Assembly: GCA_020632665.1 (NCBI GenBank)
Contig: JACKFC010000041.1
Coordinates: 1 to 36,320 of the forward strand
Direction: 5' to 3'
From: Deltaproteobacteria bacterium
GTDB taxonomy: Bacteria > Myxococcota_A > UBA9042
Length of the DNA: 36,320 bases
The translations under genes were made by a program, and so were the position numbers. Positions 16,833 to 23,899 of the stretch are shown here, in pieces. Below the pieces are notes generated by a model that was not told the DNA's origin, ran no database searches, and worked only from the letters and a program-made list of their open reading frames with translations. Numbering within the stretch: the first letter of the stretch is position 1; the number at the start of each line of letters is the position of its first letter.

Positions 16833-17060
16833 TTAGTGCTGCAGCGCGCTGGCGCCGACCGGCCGGAAGTCTGCGTCCTCACCGACGTCCGGCATCGCGA
16901 GCAGGAGCTCCTTCAGGCCCTCCTGCCGGAGCTCGGCCCCGAGGGCTTGCTGCAAGATCGCGCGGTGCTCTTCTTCCGCAGAGTGGCCGTGTCGAGCGGC
17001 GCGTCGCTGAAGCGCGGCCACCACCCGCTCATCCAGGTTGCGGACGTTGAGCTGCGCCAT
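16833..17060 (-). CDS. FitA-like ribbon-helix-helix antitoxin (partner toxin lost)
   Basis: A 75-residue protein beginning MAQLNVRNLDERVVAALQRR, the typical beta-strand and first helix of FitA-type RHH antitoxins. RAARHGHSAEEEHRAILQQAL and LLLAMPDVGEDADF follow, all FitA-family blocks. The last ten residues (RPVGASALQH) look as if they come from the interior of the deleted toxin gene. The ATG has GGAGGAG eight bases upstream. A perfect palindrome lies 26 bases upstream of the start, so it may still bind DNA and repress itself. With the toxin broken, it may be inert or may act as a solitary antitoxin against related toxins elsewhere. Confidence 0.88.
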   Translation of the reverse strand: MAQLNVRNLDERVVAALQRRAARHGHSAEEEHRAILQQALGAELRQEGLKELLLAMPDVGEDADFRPVGASALQH

Positions 17061-17085
17061 CGAGATCTCCTCCGCGCCGACGCGC

Positions 17086-17104
17086 GTGCTAGCAATGCTA
17101 GCAC
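17086..17104. promoter_or_regulatory. Putative FitA operator palindrome
   Basis: GTGCTAGCAATGCTAGCAC is a perfect 9-base inverted repeat around one base and contains two copies of TGCTAGCA. As I recall, the gonococcal FitA half-site is TGCTATCA, one base different. The site ends 26 bases before the fitA-like ATG. A somewhat more AT-rich stretch (about 17130-17175), in which the minus strand has TTGACG, may hold the promoter. Confidence 0.6.
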
Positions 17105-17242
17105 TCACCCGGTCCACGCGATCCGTATCGCTCATTTTCTTCGTCAATACCAATAGATGAATGCGAATTGCACGAAAGTGAGGTCCGCGAGTTGGTCGTC
17201 CGGTGGCTGGCTTTCGCTGCTCAGGCTTGGTGGAGTTCAAGC

Positions 17243-17424
17243 TCTCTCCCCGCTGCAGCGGGGAGAGATGCCGAAGCCGAAGGCGAAGGCAGTGAGGGGT
17301 GAAGCAGAGAAGCGCGCCCTTGGGCGCTCGACCGTTGCTTTGCGGCGTGCCGAACGGCACTCGATTCTCTGAATTCCCCTCTCTGGGCCTGCGGCCCATC
17401 TCTCCCCGCGTTGGCGGGGAGAGA
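17243..17424. repeat. Palindrome-bounded intergenic element
   Basis: This accounts for most of the 417-base gap between the fitA-like gene and dapF. A perfect 26-base palindrome with arms TCTCTCCCCGC (17243-17253) and GCGGGGAGAGA (17258-17268) sits at one end. A second hairpin with the same arms and loop GTTG occupies 17399-17424. A third small hairpin, TGGGCC-TGC-GGCCCA, lies just inside the second. The interior (17269-17398) has no convincing gene. It looks like a REP/MITE-type dispersed repeat; whether further copies exist cannot be tested here. Confidence 0.6.
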
Positions 17425-17477
17425 GCATCGAAACGCTCGGAATGTCTCGATAGGACGTGACTTTGTGCCGATCCGCA

Positions 17478-18377
17478 TCACGTGGGCCCGGGGAGGTCGA
17501 CCACTCCCTCGAAGACGAACGCCGTCGGCCCGCGCATCCAGCCCTCGCCCTCGGCAGAGGCGCGGATCGTCAGCCAACCGCCGGGGAGCTGCACCCGCAT
17601 CGGCTCGCCCGCGGGATGCCGCCCGGCGAGCACATGCGCGATCACCACCGCCGTCGCGCCGGTTCCGCAGGCCTGGGTCCAGCCGCAGCCGCGCTCGAAG
17701 ACGTCGACCCGCAGCTGCGCGGTGCCGTCCGCGGCCGGCGCGAGCGGCGCGCAGAACTCGACGTTCACCCGCGCCGGGAAGCTGGCGTGCCGTTCCAACA
17801 TCGGGCCGAGGCGCAGGCGTTTCTGATCGTCGACCGGATCGAAGAGCACCAGGTGCGGGTTGCCGATCGCCAGCGCCGTCGCCCGCAGCGGGTTGCCGTA
17901 GGCGTCGAAGAGCGCGTCGGCCAGCGGCGCGTCGCCGGTGAACGGCACCCGGCTCGGCTCGAGCTGGGCCCGACCCATGGCGACCTCGACCTCGACCACG
18001 CGGCCCGCCCCGGAGCCCGCGCCGTCGCGGAAGACCTCGCAGCGCAGCGTGCCGGCGTCGGTGTCGACCTCGGCGAATTCGCCTGCCTCGCCCGTCGTCG
18101 TCGGCAGCAGGCCGCGGTCGTCGAGCCATTGCACGAAGCAACGCAGGCCGTTGCCGCACATCTCCGGGACCGAGCCGTCGGCGTTGACCACGCGCATCGC
18201 CGGCCGCGGTTCGCTGCGGAGCAACAAGAGCAGGCCGTCGCCGCCGACGCCGCGATGCCGGTCGCAGAGCGCGGTCGCCGCGGCGCGCAGCCGCTGCTCG
18301 CTGCCGTCGCGGACGTCGATGAGCAGAAAATCGTTGCCCAGCCCATGGTGCTTGGCGAAGGCGATGCGCTCGGACAT
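17478..18377 (-). CDS. dapF: Diaminopimelate epimerase
   Basis: A 299-residue enzyme converting LL- to meso-diaminopimelate for lysine and peptidoglycan synthesis. It starts with the typical FAKHHGLGNDF (6-16). The two catalytic cysteines are Cys74 in NADGSVPEMCGNGLRC and Cys237 in ERGCGWTQACGTGATA. IGNPHLVLF (171-179) and HRGVGGDGLL are also conserved. The length is slightly above the usual 275. The ATG at 18377 is chosen from homology because the ribosome binding site is weak; an ATG 48 bases upstream would add a non-conserved extension. It is divergent from a secreted protein gene across 126 bases. Meso-diaminopimelate is also the ligand expected for the nearby OmpA-like domain, but no functional link is claimed. 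Confidence 0.96.
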   Translation of the reverse strand: MSERIAFAKHHGLGNDFLLIDVRDGSEQRLRAAATALCDRHRGVGGDGLLLLLRSEPRPAMRVVNADGSVPEMCGNGLRCFVQWLDDRGLLPTTTGEAGEFAEVDTDAGTLRCEVFRDGAGSGAGRVVEVEVAMGRAQLEPSRVPFTGDAPLADALFDAYGNPLRATALAIGNPHLVLFDPVDDQKRLRLGPMLERHASFPARVNVEFCAPLAPAADGTAQLRVDVFERGCGWTQACGTGATAVVIAHVLAGRHPAGEPMRVQLPGGWLTIRASAEGEGWMRGPTAFVFEGVVDLPGPT

Positions 18378-18503
18378 TTCGACCCGATCTGCGCGAAGTC
18401 TGGTGAGGGCCGCGTCGTCGCGCATCGACGCGGCGCGGCGAATCTTGCACAATCCGGCCGCGCGGCGCACCCCGGCGCCCGCAAGACCCCAGGAGCCTGC
18501 TCG

Positions 18504-19226
18504 ATGTTCGACCGCTTCGTCTTCGGCCGCCGCCGCACCCTCGCGCCCTCCGCCACACTCGCTGCCCCGATGGTCGCCGCCACGCTCTTGCTGGCCCCGC
18601 TCCTCGCCCCGCAGCCCGCGCAGGCGCGCAGCAAATCGGGCCCGACGGCCCTCGCCATGGCGCATTTCGACGCCGGCCCGCGGGAGATCGGCGTCATCGC
18701 GCAGGCCCAGGCCGACGGCGAAGGCGCCATTGTCGTCCGCGTGCTGCGCACCGACGTCCCGGTCTGCCACCTGCTCGTGCTCGACGCCGCCCCCAAGCGC
18801 GCGACCGCGGTCAAATCGGCCGCGCGGCTCGACGTCTGCGCCGTCTACGACAAGGACGCCAAGCGCGCCCGCCTCGACCACGTCCCGCTCACCTCGCGCC
18901 ACGGCGCCTGGCGCGTCTTCACCGAGAGCAAGCGCATGGACGCGATGGCCAAGGGCGTCGAGACCCGCCAGCTCTGGGCGCTCTACAGCGACCGCAGCGG
19001 CAGCGTCGAGAACGTCTTCCGCCGCGTCTCGACCTCGTTCCAGAGCAAGGCGAACCGCGCCGTCAACTTGGCCGAACGCTGCGAGCCACCGAGCTTCTCG
19101 GTCAGCGACACGCCCTCGTCGCTCAGCATCGACTGCGATACCGAGGCCATGCTGGGTGATTCGCTGAAGAAAAAGCGGAGCACCTTCCGCTACACTTGGA
19201 GCGGCAGCCGCTTCGACCTGCAATAG
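18504..19226 (+). CDS. Secreted protein of unknown function
   Basis: A 240-residue protein with a basic N-terminus (FGRRRTLAPS), a hydrophobic core (about 20-35) and a probable signal peptidase site after AQA (about residue 41). The mature protein has four cysteines and alternating beta-type segments (EIGVIAQAQADGEGAIVVRVL, VCHLLVLDAA) and ends with an aromatic strand (RYTWSGSRFDLQ). No known domain was recognised. AGGAG lies eight bases before the ATG. The gene stops 57 bases before the ferritin-like lipoprotein gene, so the two may share a transcript. Confidence 0.75.
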   Translation: MFDRFVFGRRRTLAPSATLAAPMVAATLLLAPLLAPQPAQARSKSGPTALAMAHFDAGPREIGVIAQAQADGEGAIVVRVLRTDVPVCHLLVLDAAPKRATAVKSAARLDVCAVYDKDAKRARLDHVPLTSRHGAWRVFTESKRMDAMAKGVETRQLWALYSDRSGSVENVFRRVSTSFQSKANRAVNLAERCEPPSFSVSDTPSSLSIDCDTEAMLGDSLKKKRSTFRYTWSGSRFDLQ

Positions 19227-19283
19227 CCGAGCGGATCGGAAACCCCACGGGAGAGGGGCGACCAACGGACTCCGGAGGACCCT

Positions 19284-21035
19284 ATGAAGCGCTATCGACT
19301 CCACGACCTGCTCCGCGCCGCCGCCGTGGCGTGGGCCGTCTCCGCCGCCGCCGGCTGCGGCAGCGAAACCGGCAGCAGCGGCGGCAGCACCGACACGGTC
19401 GCCACCGATACGGGTGGCAAGGCCGATACGGGCGGCACGACCGATACGGGCGGCACCACCGATACCGCGACGACGGATACGGCGACCACCGACACCGCGA
19501 CGACGGATACGGCGACCACCGACACCGCGACGACGGACACGGCCACGACCGACACCGTGACGACGGATACGGCGACCACCGACACCGCGACGACGGACAC
19601 GGCGACCACCGACACGGCCACGACCGATACGGCGACGACGGACACCGCCACCACCGACACGGCCACGACCGATACGGCGACGACGGACACCGCCACCACC
19701 GACACGGCGACGACGGACGCCAGCAACACGCCGGCGCCCTTCCCGTGCAAGAACCCGAAGGCGATCATCATCGACGGCCTCGATACCGGCGTCGACGAGT
19801 GCGACAACGGCGCGATGCGGCGGCGTGAGGTCGTCGCGTGCCCGGCGTACAAGGTCGACCCGAATTCGACCTGTCCGATCGGCGGCGGCACCCCCGGCCA
19901 GGGCTGCCAGAGCGACAACGATTGCGTCGGCAACGGCAACGGCCCGTGCCTACCCGGCATCGGCGCGCCGTGGTGCTATTGCCAGAACACCTGCCAGACC
20001 GACGCCGACTGCGGCAGCGGGCAGGTCTGCCTCTGCGGCCCGAAATACGGCACCTGCACGACCGCGACCTGCACCAGCAGCCACGATTGCGCGGTCGGCG
20101 ATTGCGTCACGCACGACACCAACCCCGGCTGCGGCGGCAAGGCGCTGGCCTGCCAGACCAGCGAGGACCAATGCGGTGGGCCGAAGGATTGCCCGACCGA
20201 CAAGCCCTTCTGCGCCATCGAGCAGGGCAAGCCCGAGGGCAAGCACGTCTGCGAGCCGTATATGTGCGCCATCGGCCGCCCCTTCGAGGTCGCCGGCTCC
20301 TGGCGGACGGCCGAGCCGATGGGCCGCGACGATTGGAACGACGCCGGCGCCGAGGCTTCGGTGGACGACCTCGCGGCGGTCTTCGCCTCGCTCGACGACG
20401 ACGGGCGCGACGCGCTGCGGCGGCATTGGCTGGAGGCGGCGCGGATGGAGCACGCCTCGGTGGCGAGCTTCGCGCGGCTGACGCTGGAGCTGATGGCTGT
20501 CGGCGCGCCGCCTGCGCTGCTGGTGCGGGCGCAGCAGGCCGGCATCGACGAGGTCGCTCACGCCGAGCGTTGCTTCGCGGTGGCCGAGGCGCTGGGCGCG
20601 GGGCCGCAGGGGCCGGGTGCGCTGCCGATCGACGGCAGCTTGCGCGCTCCGACCTTGCTCGAGATCGCCGCCGCCGCCGCGCGGGAGGGCTGCGTCTGGG
20701 AGACCGCCGCCGCCCTGCAGGCGCAGGTCGAGGCCGAGCGTTGCGGCCATCCTGCCCTGCGCGCCGTCTTGATGGAGATCGCCGCCGACGAGGCCCGCCA
20801 CGCCGAGCTCGCCTGGGACCTGGTCGCCTGGGCCGTGCAGCAGGGTGGTGCGCCGGTGCGCGCCGCCGTCGTCGCCGCGATGGACGAGGCAGTCGCCGCC
20901 CTGCGCGAGCCGGTCGCGGCGCCTGCGTTGCCCGATGGCTTCGGCTCGATCGGCGGCGCTGCGCTCTCGGCGCTGCGCATGCACGCCGCGACGGCGGTCA
21001 TCGAGCCGGCGCGGGCGCGGGCTGGGTTGGTGTAG
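19284..21035 (+). CDS. Surface lipoprotein: Thr/Asp repeat stalk, Cys-rich region and ferritin-like domain
   Basis: A 583-residue protein in four parts. The signal peptide ends in lipobox SAAAGC (Cys25). A Thr/Asp stalk contains 17 pentapeptides TATTD (one is TVTTD) at residues 61-145. A Cys-rich region (about 155-328, with CQSDNDC, CQTDADC and DCPTDKPFC units) resembles disulfide modules of myxobacterial surface proteins. The C-terminal domain (about 375-545) is ferritin-like, with di-iron-type motifs MEHASVASF (388-396), DEVAHAE (422-428), WETA (472-475) and DEARHAE (502-508). The family occurs in myxobacteria; its role may be metal oxidation or redox, but this is inferred. GGAGG precedes the ATG. 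It has an unusual combination of an extracellular location and a di-iron fold. Confidence 0.85.
   Translation: MKRYRLHDLLRAAAVAWAVSAAAGCGSETGSSGGSTDTVATDTGGKADTGGTTDTGGTTDTATTDTATTDTATTDTATTDTATTDTATTDTVTTDTATTDTATTDTATTDTATTDTATTDTATTDTATTDTATTDTATTDTATTDASNTPAPFPCKNPKAIIIDGLDTGVDECDNGAMRRREVVACPAYKVDPNSTCPIGGGTPGQGCQSDNDCVGNGNGPCLPGIGAPWCYCQNTCQTDADCGSGQVCLCGPKYGTCTTATCTSSHDCAVGDCVTHDTNPGCGGKALACQTSEDQCGGPKDCPTDKPFCAIEQGKPEGKHVCEPYMCAIGRPFEVAGSWRTAEPMGRDDWNDAGAEASVDDLAAVFASLDDDGRDALRRHWLEAARMEHASVASFARLTLELMAVGAPPALLVRAQQAGIDEVAHAERCFAVAEALGAGPQGPGALPIDGSLRAPTLLEIAAAAAREGCVWETAAALQAQVEAERCGHPALRAVLMEIAADEARHAELAWDLVAWAVQQGGAPVRAAVVAAMDEAVAALREPVAAPALPDGFGSIGGAALSALRMHAATAVIEPARARAGLV
19464..19718 (+). 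repeat. 17-copy 15-bp coding tandem repeat (TATTD)
   Basis: 255 bases, or 85 codons, encode 17 pentapeptide units. The third codon positions vary (ACC/ACG/ACA, GAT/GAC), so the DNA copies are imperfect while the protein repeat is almost perfect. Related GGTTD units precede it. It forms the stalk of the ferritin-like lipoprotein. Confidence 0.95.
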
Positions 21036-21059
21036 GTCGCAAGTGGCCGGGCAGAGCGG

Positions 21060-21518
21060 CTACGTGCCGCCTGCCATGGCGCGCAGGTTGGCGATGTCGA
21101 CGAGGTCTTGCGGCCTGCCTGCCGCCTGCTTCGCAGCGATCAGATCGTCTCGGCCGAGGACGCGGACCGGTACCTCTCCGTAGTGTGCGGCGACAGCGCG
21201 GGGATGGCAGGCAGGGAACTCCACGCCCTTGGGCCGCATCAGGACGTCGATGCGCCAAGGTGGCACGCCCAGCATGACGATCGAGGACGGCCCGAGTAGC
21301 TTCTCGTCATCCAGTTCGTCGGTCGGATAGCCGAGTTCGGCGATCGCGTCGCGCAGCCGCCGGACGTTCTCGGTGGTTGGCTCCGCCCAGACGTCGATGT
21401 CTTTGGTTTGTCGGGGTTCGGCGTGGTAGTTGTACGCGACATCGCCGATAATCAGGTATCGAACTTCATGCGCGTTCAACAACTCGAAGAACTCGCTGAA
21501 GTCGCGGAACGCCTCCAT
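21060..21518 (-). CDS. Nucleotidyltransferase-fold protein (DUF6036-like)
   Basis: A 152-residue protein of the minimal nucleotidyltransferase superfamily. The pattern VRYLIIGDVAYNYHAEPRQT, then KDIDVWA (39-45), gives the Asp40-x-Asp42 metal pair, and WRIDVLM supplies the third acid, Asp91. The end LGRDDLIAAKQAAGRPQDLVDI is typical of the family. The usual GG before the DxD is GD here, a possible loss of activity. The ATG at 21518 has GAGG upstream and lies inside the preceding small gene, a 53-base overlap. Such proteins often act in two-gene units, some of them toxin-antitoxin-like. Its role here is unknown. Confidence 0.8.
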   Translation of the reverse strand: MEAFRDFSEFFELLNAHEVRYLIIGDVAYNYHAEPRQTKDIDVWAEPTTENVRRLRDAIAELGYPTDELDDEKLLGPSSIVMLGVPPWRIDVLMRPKGVEFPACHPRAVAAHYGEVPVRVLGRDDLIAAKQAAGRPQDLVDIANLRAMAGGT

Positions 21519-21669
21519 CGCTGCCTCGCTTGCCGAAGGGATCGTAGAGCTGGCGGAGCGACTCGCCCAGCATCATCCGCTCGTCGCCCGTCATCGCGCG
21601 TAGCTCGGTCCAGCGACGCTCTTCGGCGTCCTCGACCGTGGTCACGATGATGGTCCGTTCGCGCTTCAT
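21466..21669 (-). CDS. Small protein paired with the nucleotidyltransferase
   Basis: A 67-residue protein: MKRERTIIVTTVEDAEERRW at the start, a central LRAMTGDERMMLGESLRQLYD and a C-terminal PRLQRVLRVVE. The central TGDERMMLGESLR and the terminal RLQRVLRVVER are blocks I associate with small genes that sit immediately before nucleotidyltransferase genes of this type. The start is uncertain because no strong ribosome binding site is seen; the ATG at 21669 was chosen from the pattern of the family. The gene overlaps the nucleotidyltransferase start by 53 bases in another frame, so translation is probably coupled. Confidence 0.6.
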   Translation of the reverse strand: MKRERTIIVTTVEDAEERRWTELRAMTGDERMMLGESLRQLYDPFGKRGSDGGVPRLQRVLRVVERA

Positions 21670-21774
21670 GGGGTTCCGCCACGCCGCATCGATGCGGTCT
21701 AGCGTCAGGGTAGCAAGCCGGGGCACATGGCGGAAGCACCGCATCCTACCGTCGGGTCGCAGCACTGCTGACCC

Positions 21775-23037
21775 TCACGGCGCCTTCCGGACCTCGCCGA
21801 CATCAGCCGCCGCCTCGACCGCGGCGAACGCAGCCGCCGCGCCGGCTTGGCACTGCAACACCTGCCGCAGCACGGGCAGGCTGGCCGCGACGCTCAGTCG
21901 CGCGCTGCGCTCGGGCGCCATCTGCCCCTCGCCGCAGCCGTCGCTGGCGAGCTTCTGGAAGAGCGGCTCGGTGCCGGGCGGCATCGTGATGCCGTAGGTC
22001 TTCGCGATGCCGAAGAGGCCGCCCTTGTCGGCGCCGAAGCGGCAGAGGTCGGAGAAGGCGAGGTGGCCGGCGCCCTGCAGGCCGACCAGCCATTTGCTGC
22101 CGACGGTCTTCTCGTAGCCTTCGACGGTCGCGGACCATTGGACCGTGCTGTCGTCGATGCCGCCGAGCACGACGGTCGCCGTCGCGGGGCCGGCGGGGTC
22201 GACGCCGCGTGCGGCCATCGGGATCGCCACCTGCACACCGGCCTCGGCGCCCAAGCTGCCGGTCGCCATGCCACCAGCGCTGTGGCCGCTGACGCCGAAG
22301 CGCTGCGGGTCGAGGATGGCGGCGAGCGGCCCGAAGGCGGCGTCTTTGGTGCGCAGGGCGTCGAGCAGGCGGCGGGCGTCGCCGGGCTGGTCGGCGCCGA
22401 GGTTCAGCGCGAGCGCGTCCTGCAACACGATCTTCGGATGGTCGGCGGCGACCACGACGAAGCCGTGGCTGGCCCAGGCGGTGCAGATCGCCATCGATTG
22501 GGCGCGGAAGCCTGCGGTGCCGTGGATGAAGACGATGGCCGGATAGGGCCCGTGCGTCGTATCGGGCGGCAGGTCGGAGTAGCAATCACAGTCGAGCGCC
22601 GGCGCCTCGGCGTCGGGGATCTTGCTCTGCTCGGCCTTCGGCAGCCATTGCCGCAGGTCGTAGCGCTTCGCCGCCACGCCATCGGCGCTGCCAGCCGCCG
22701 CTGGATACCAGACCTCGACCGTCAGGCCGTCGATCGTCAGCGTCTGCGCGCCGACGGCCCAAGGCCCGCGCAGCATGCCCGCGTCGTCGAGCCCCGGCGC
22801 CTCCTGCAGCGCGAGCAGCTTGCTGCCGCCGCAGCCCGTGACCTCCTTCGTCTTCGCGCCGGCGTCGGCCTTCGCGTCGGCCGCGGCGGCGTCGGTCGCA
22901 GTGCCCGTCTGCCCGCCGTCCTCGGAGCCGCATCCGGCCACCGCCAGCATCGCCAGCATCGCCAGCATCGCCAGCATCGCCAGCGACACCGCCGTCGTGC
23001 GTCCGCTCCCGACGACTCGTTCGATTCCGAACTTCAT
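21775..23037 (-). CDS. Alpha/beta-hydrolase lipoprotein
   Basis: A 420-residue lipoprotein. Its signal peptide has a repeated hydrophobic core (MLA four times) and lipobox LAVAGC (Cys36), then an Ala/Asp/Lys-rich linker. The hydrolase domain (about 100-340) resembles cutinase/PET-hydrolase/acetylhydrolase-type enzymes: oxyanion HGTAGF (172-177), nucleophile elbow GHSAGG with Ser253, acid probably Asp295/296 in GGIDD and His325 in GAGHLAF. Extra cysteines (CDC, CRFG, CGEG) suggest disulfides outside the cytoplasm. The ATG at 23037 has AGGAGG upstream and overlaps the stop of the dienelactone hydrolase gene by four bases. It probably cleaves an ester; the substrate is unknown. Confidence 0.85.
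   Translation of the reverse strand: MKFGIERVVGSGRTTAVSLAMLAMLAMLAMLAVAGCGSEDGGQTGTATDAAAADAKADAGAKTKEVTGCGGSKLLALQEAPGLDDAGMLRGPWAVGAQTLTIDGLTVEVWYPAAAGSADGVAAKRYDLRQWLPKAEQSKIPDAEAPALDCDCYSDLPPDTTHGPYPAIVFIHGTAGFRAQSMAICTAWASHGFVVVAADHPKIVLQDALALNLGADQPGDARRLLDALRTKDAAFGPLAAILDPQRFGVSGHSAGGMATGSLGAEAGVQVAIPMAARGVDPAGPATATVVLGGIDDSTVQWSATVEGYEKTVGSKWLVGLQGAGHLAFSDLCRFGADKGGLFGIAKTYGITMPPGTEPLFQKLASDGCGEGQMAPERSARLSVAASLPVLRQVLQCQAGAAAAFAAVEAAADVGEVRKAP
22943..22978 (-). repeat. 9-bp repeat (4 copies) in the signal peptide of the hydrolase
   Basis: Four perfect copies of GCCAGCATC (plus-strand reading) encode MLA four times in the hydrophobic core of the signal peptide. Copy changes would keep the frame but alter the length of the hydrophobic core. 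Confidence 0.9.
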
Positions 23038-23771
23038 TCGAATGCCTCCTGTAGCCAGCTCTGCATCGACGCCCACGAGCGACGGTCGGCGTCGGCGTCG
23101 TAGGCGAGCCCGCCTGCCCTATCGGCTGCCGCGGGGTTGGTGAAGGCGTGGACCACGCCGCCGTGGGCGTGCAATGCCCAATGCGCGTGGGCCGCGTTCA
23201 ACTCGGCGGCGAGCGCGGTGACGTGCTCCGGTGGCGCCATCGGGTCGTCCCAGCCGTGCTCGACCAGCACGCGGGCCCGGATCGGATCGGCGGTCGGCAC
23301 CTCGCCGCGGTGCAGCAGGCCGTGGAAGGCGACCACCGCGCGCACGTCGGCGCCGCTGCGGGCCAGCTCGAGCACGCAGAGCCCGCCGAAGCAGAAACCG
23401 ATCGCCGCGGCGCGGCCGGCGTCGACCTCTGGCTGGGCACGCAAGGCGTCGATCCCGGCCAGCAACCGCCCGCGCAGGCGCTGTCGATCGGCGACCAGCG
23501 GTCGCATCCGCGCCGCAGCGCCCGACGCCTCGACCTCGCAGACCGCGTCGCCGTAGACATCTCCCGCCATCGCGACGTAGCCCAGCGCCGCCAACGCGCG
23601 GGCCTTGTCCTGCTCGAAGCCGCTCTGCCCCTTCCACGCATGGCAGATCAGCACCCCTGGATAGGGCCCCGCGCCATGCACCGCGGGGTCGGGCAGCGCG
23701 AGCCGACCGCGCTGGTGAAGCGCCGGCTCGGCCTCGGGTTGGTAGGCGACGTCGCGCAATGGGCTCTGCAT
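23034..23771 (-). CDS. Dienelactone hydrolase family protein
   Basis: A 245-residue cytoplasmic alpha/beta hydrolase of the dienelactone hydrolase family. The nucleophile is Cys127 in IGFCFGG (124-130), the acid is in HGWDDP (Asp175/176) and the histidine is His208 in VVHAFTNP. The start block PYPGVLICHAWKGQSGFEQDKARALAALGYVA (37-68) and the DVYGD motif are typical. Members open lactone rings in aromatic degradation, but many act on other esters, so the substrate is not assigned. The ATG at 23771 has AAGGAG upstream. It is the first gene of a two-gene unit with the hydrolase lipoprotein (ATGA overlap) and is divergent from ada. Confidence 0.9.
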   Translation of the reverse strand: MQSPLRDVAYQPEAEPALHQRGRLALPDPAVHGAGPYPGVLICHAWKGQSGFEQDKARALAALGYVAMAGDVYGDAVCEVEASGAAARMRPLVADRQRLRGRLLAGIDALRAQPEVDAGRAAAIGFCFGGLCVLELARSGADVRAVVAFHGLLHRGEVPTADPIRARVLVEHGWDDPMAPPEHVTALAAELNAAHAHWALHAHGGVVHAFTNPAAADRAGGLAYDADADRRSWASMQSWLQEAFE

Positions 23772-23899
23772 CGGCACTCCTTGGCTCGTAGGATGCCACC
23801 CGGTCGGGCGGGGTGTGCGATGGTATCTCATATCCGTGTCGCTTTTTCGGCGGCGCACCCTCGCGAACCTGTCACGATGGCGGCCCAAGAGGAGCCACC

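Noticed and set aside
16684..16865. A full FitB toxin interrupted only by a frameshift
   Set aside because: No N-terminal PIN residues were found in any frame between the antitoxin and the OmpA-domain gene; only the last 34 codons remain.
19464..19718. A CRISPR-like repeat array
   Set aside because: There are no unique spacers; the units are contiguous, in frame and encode TATTD.
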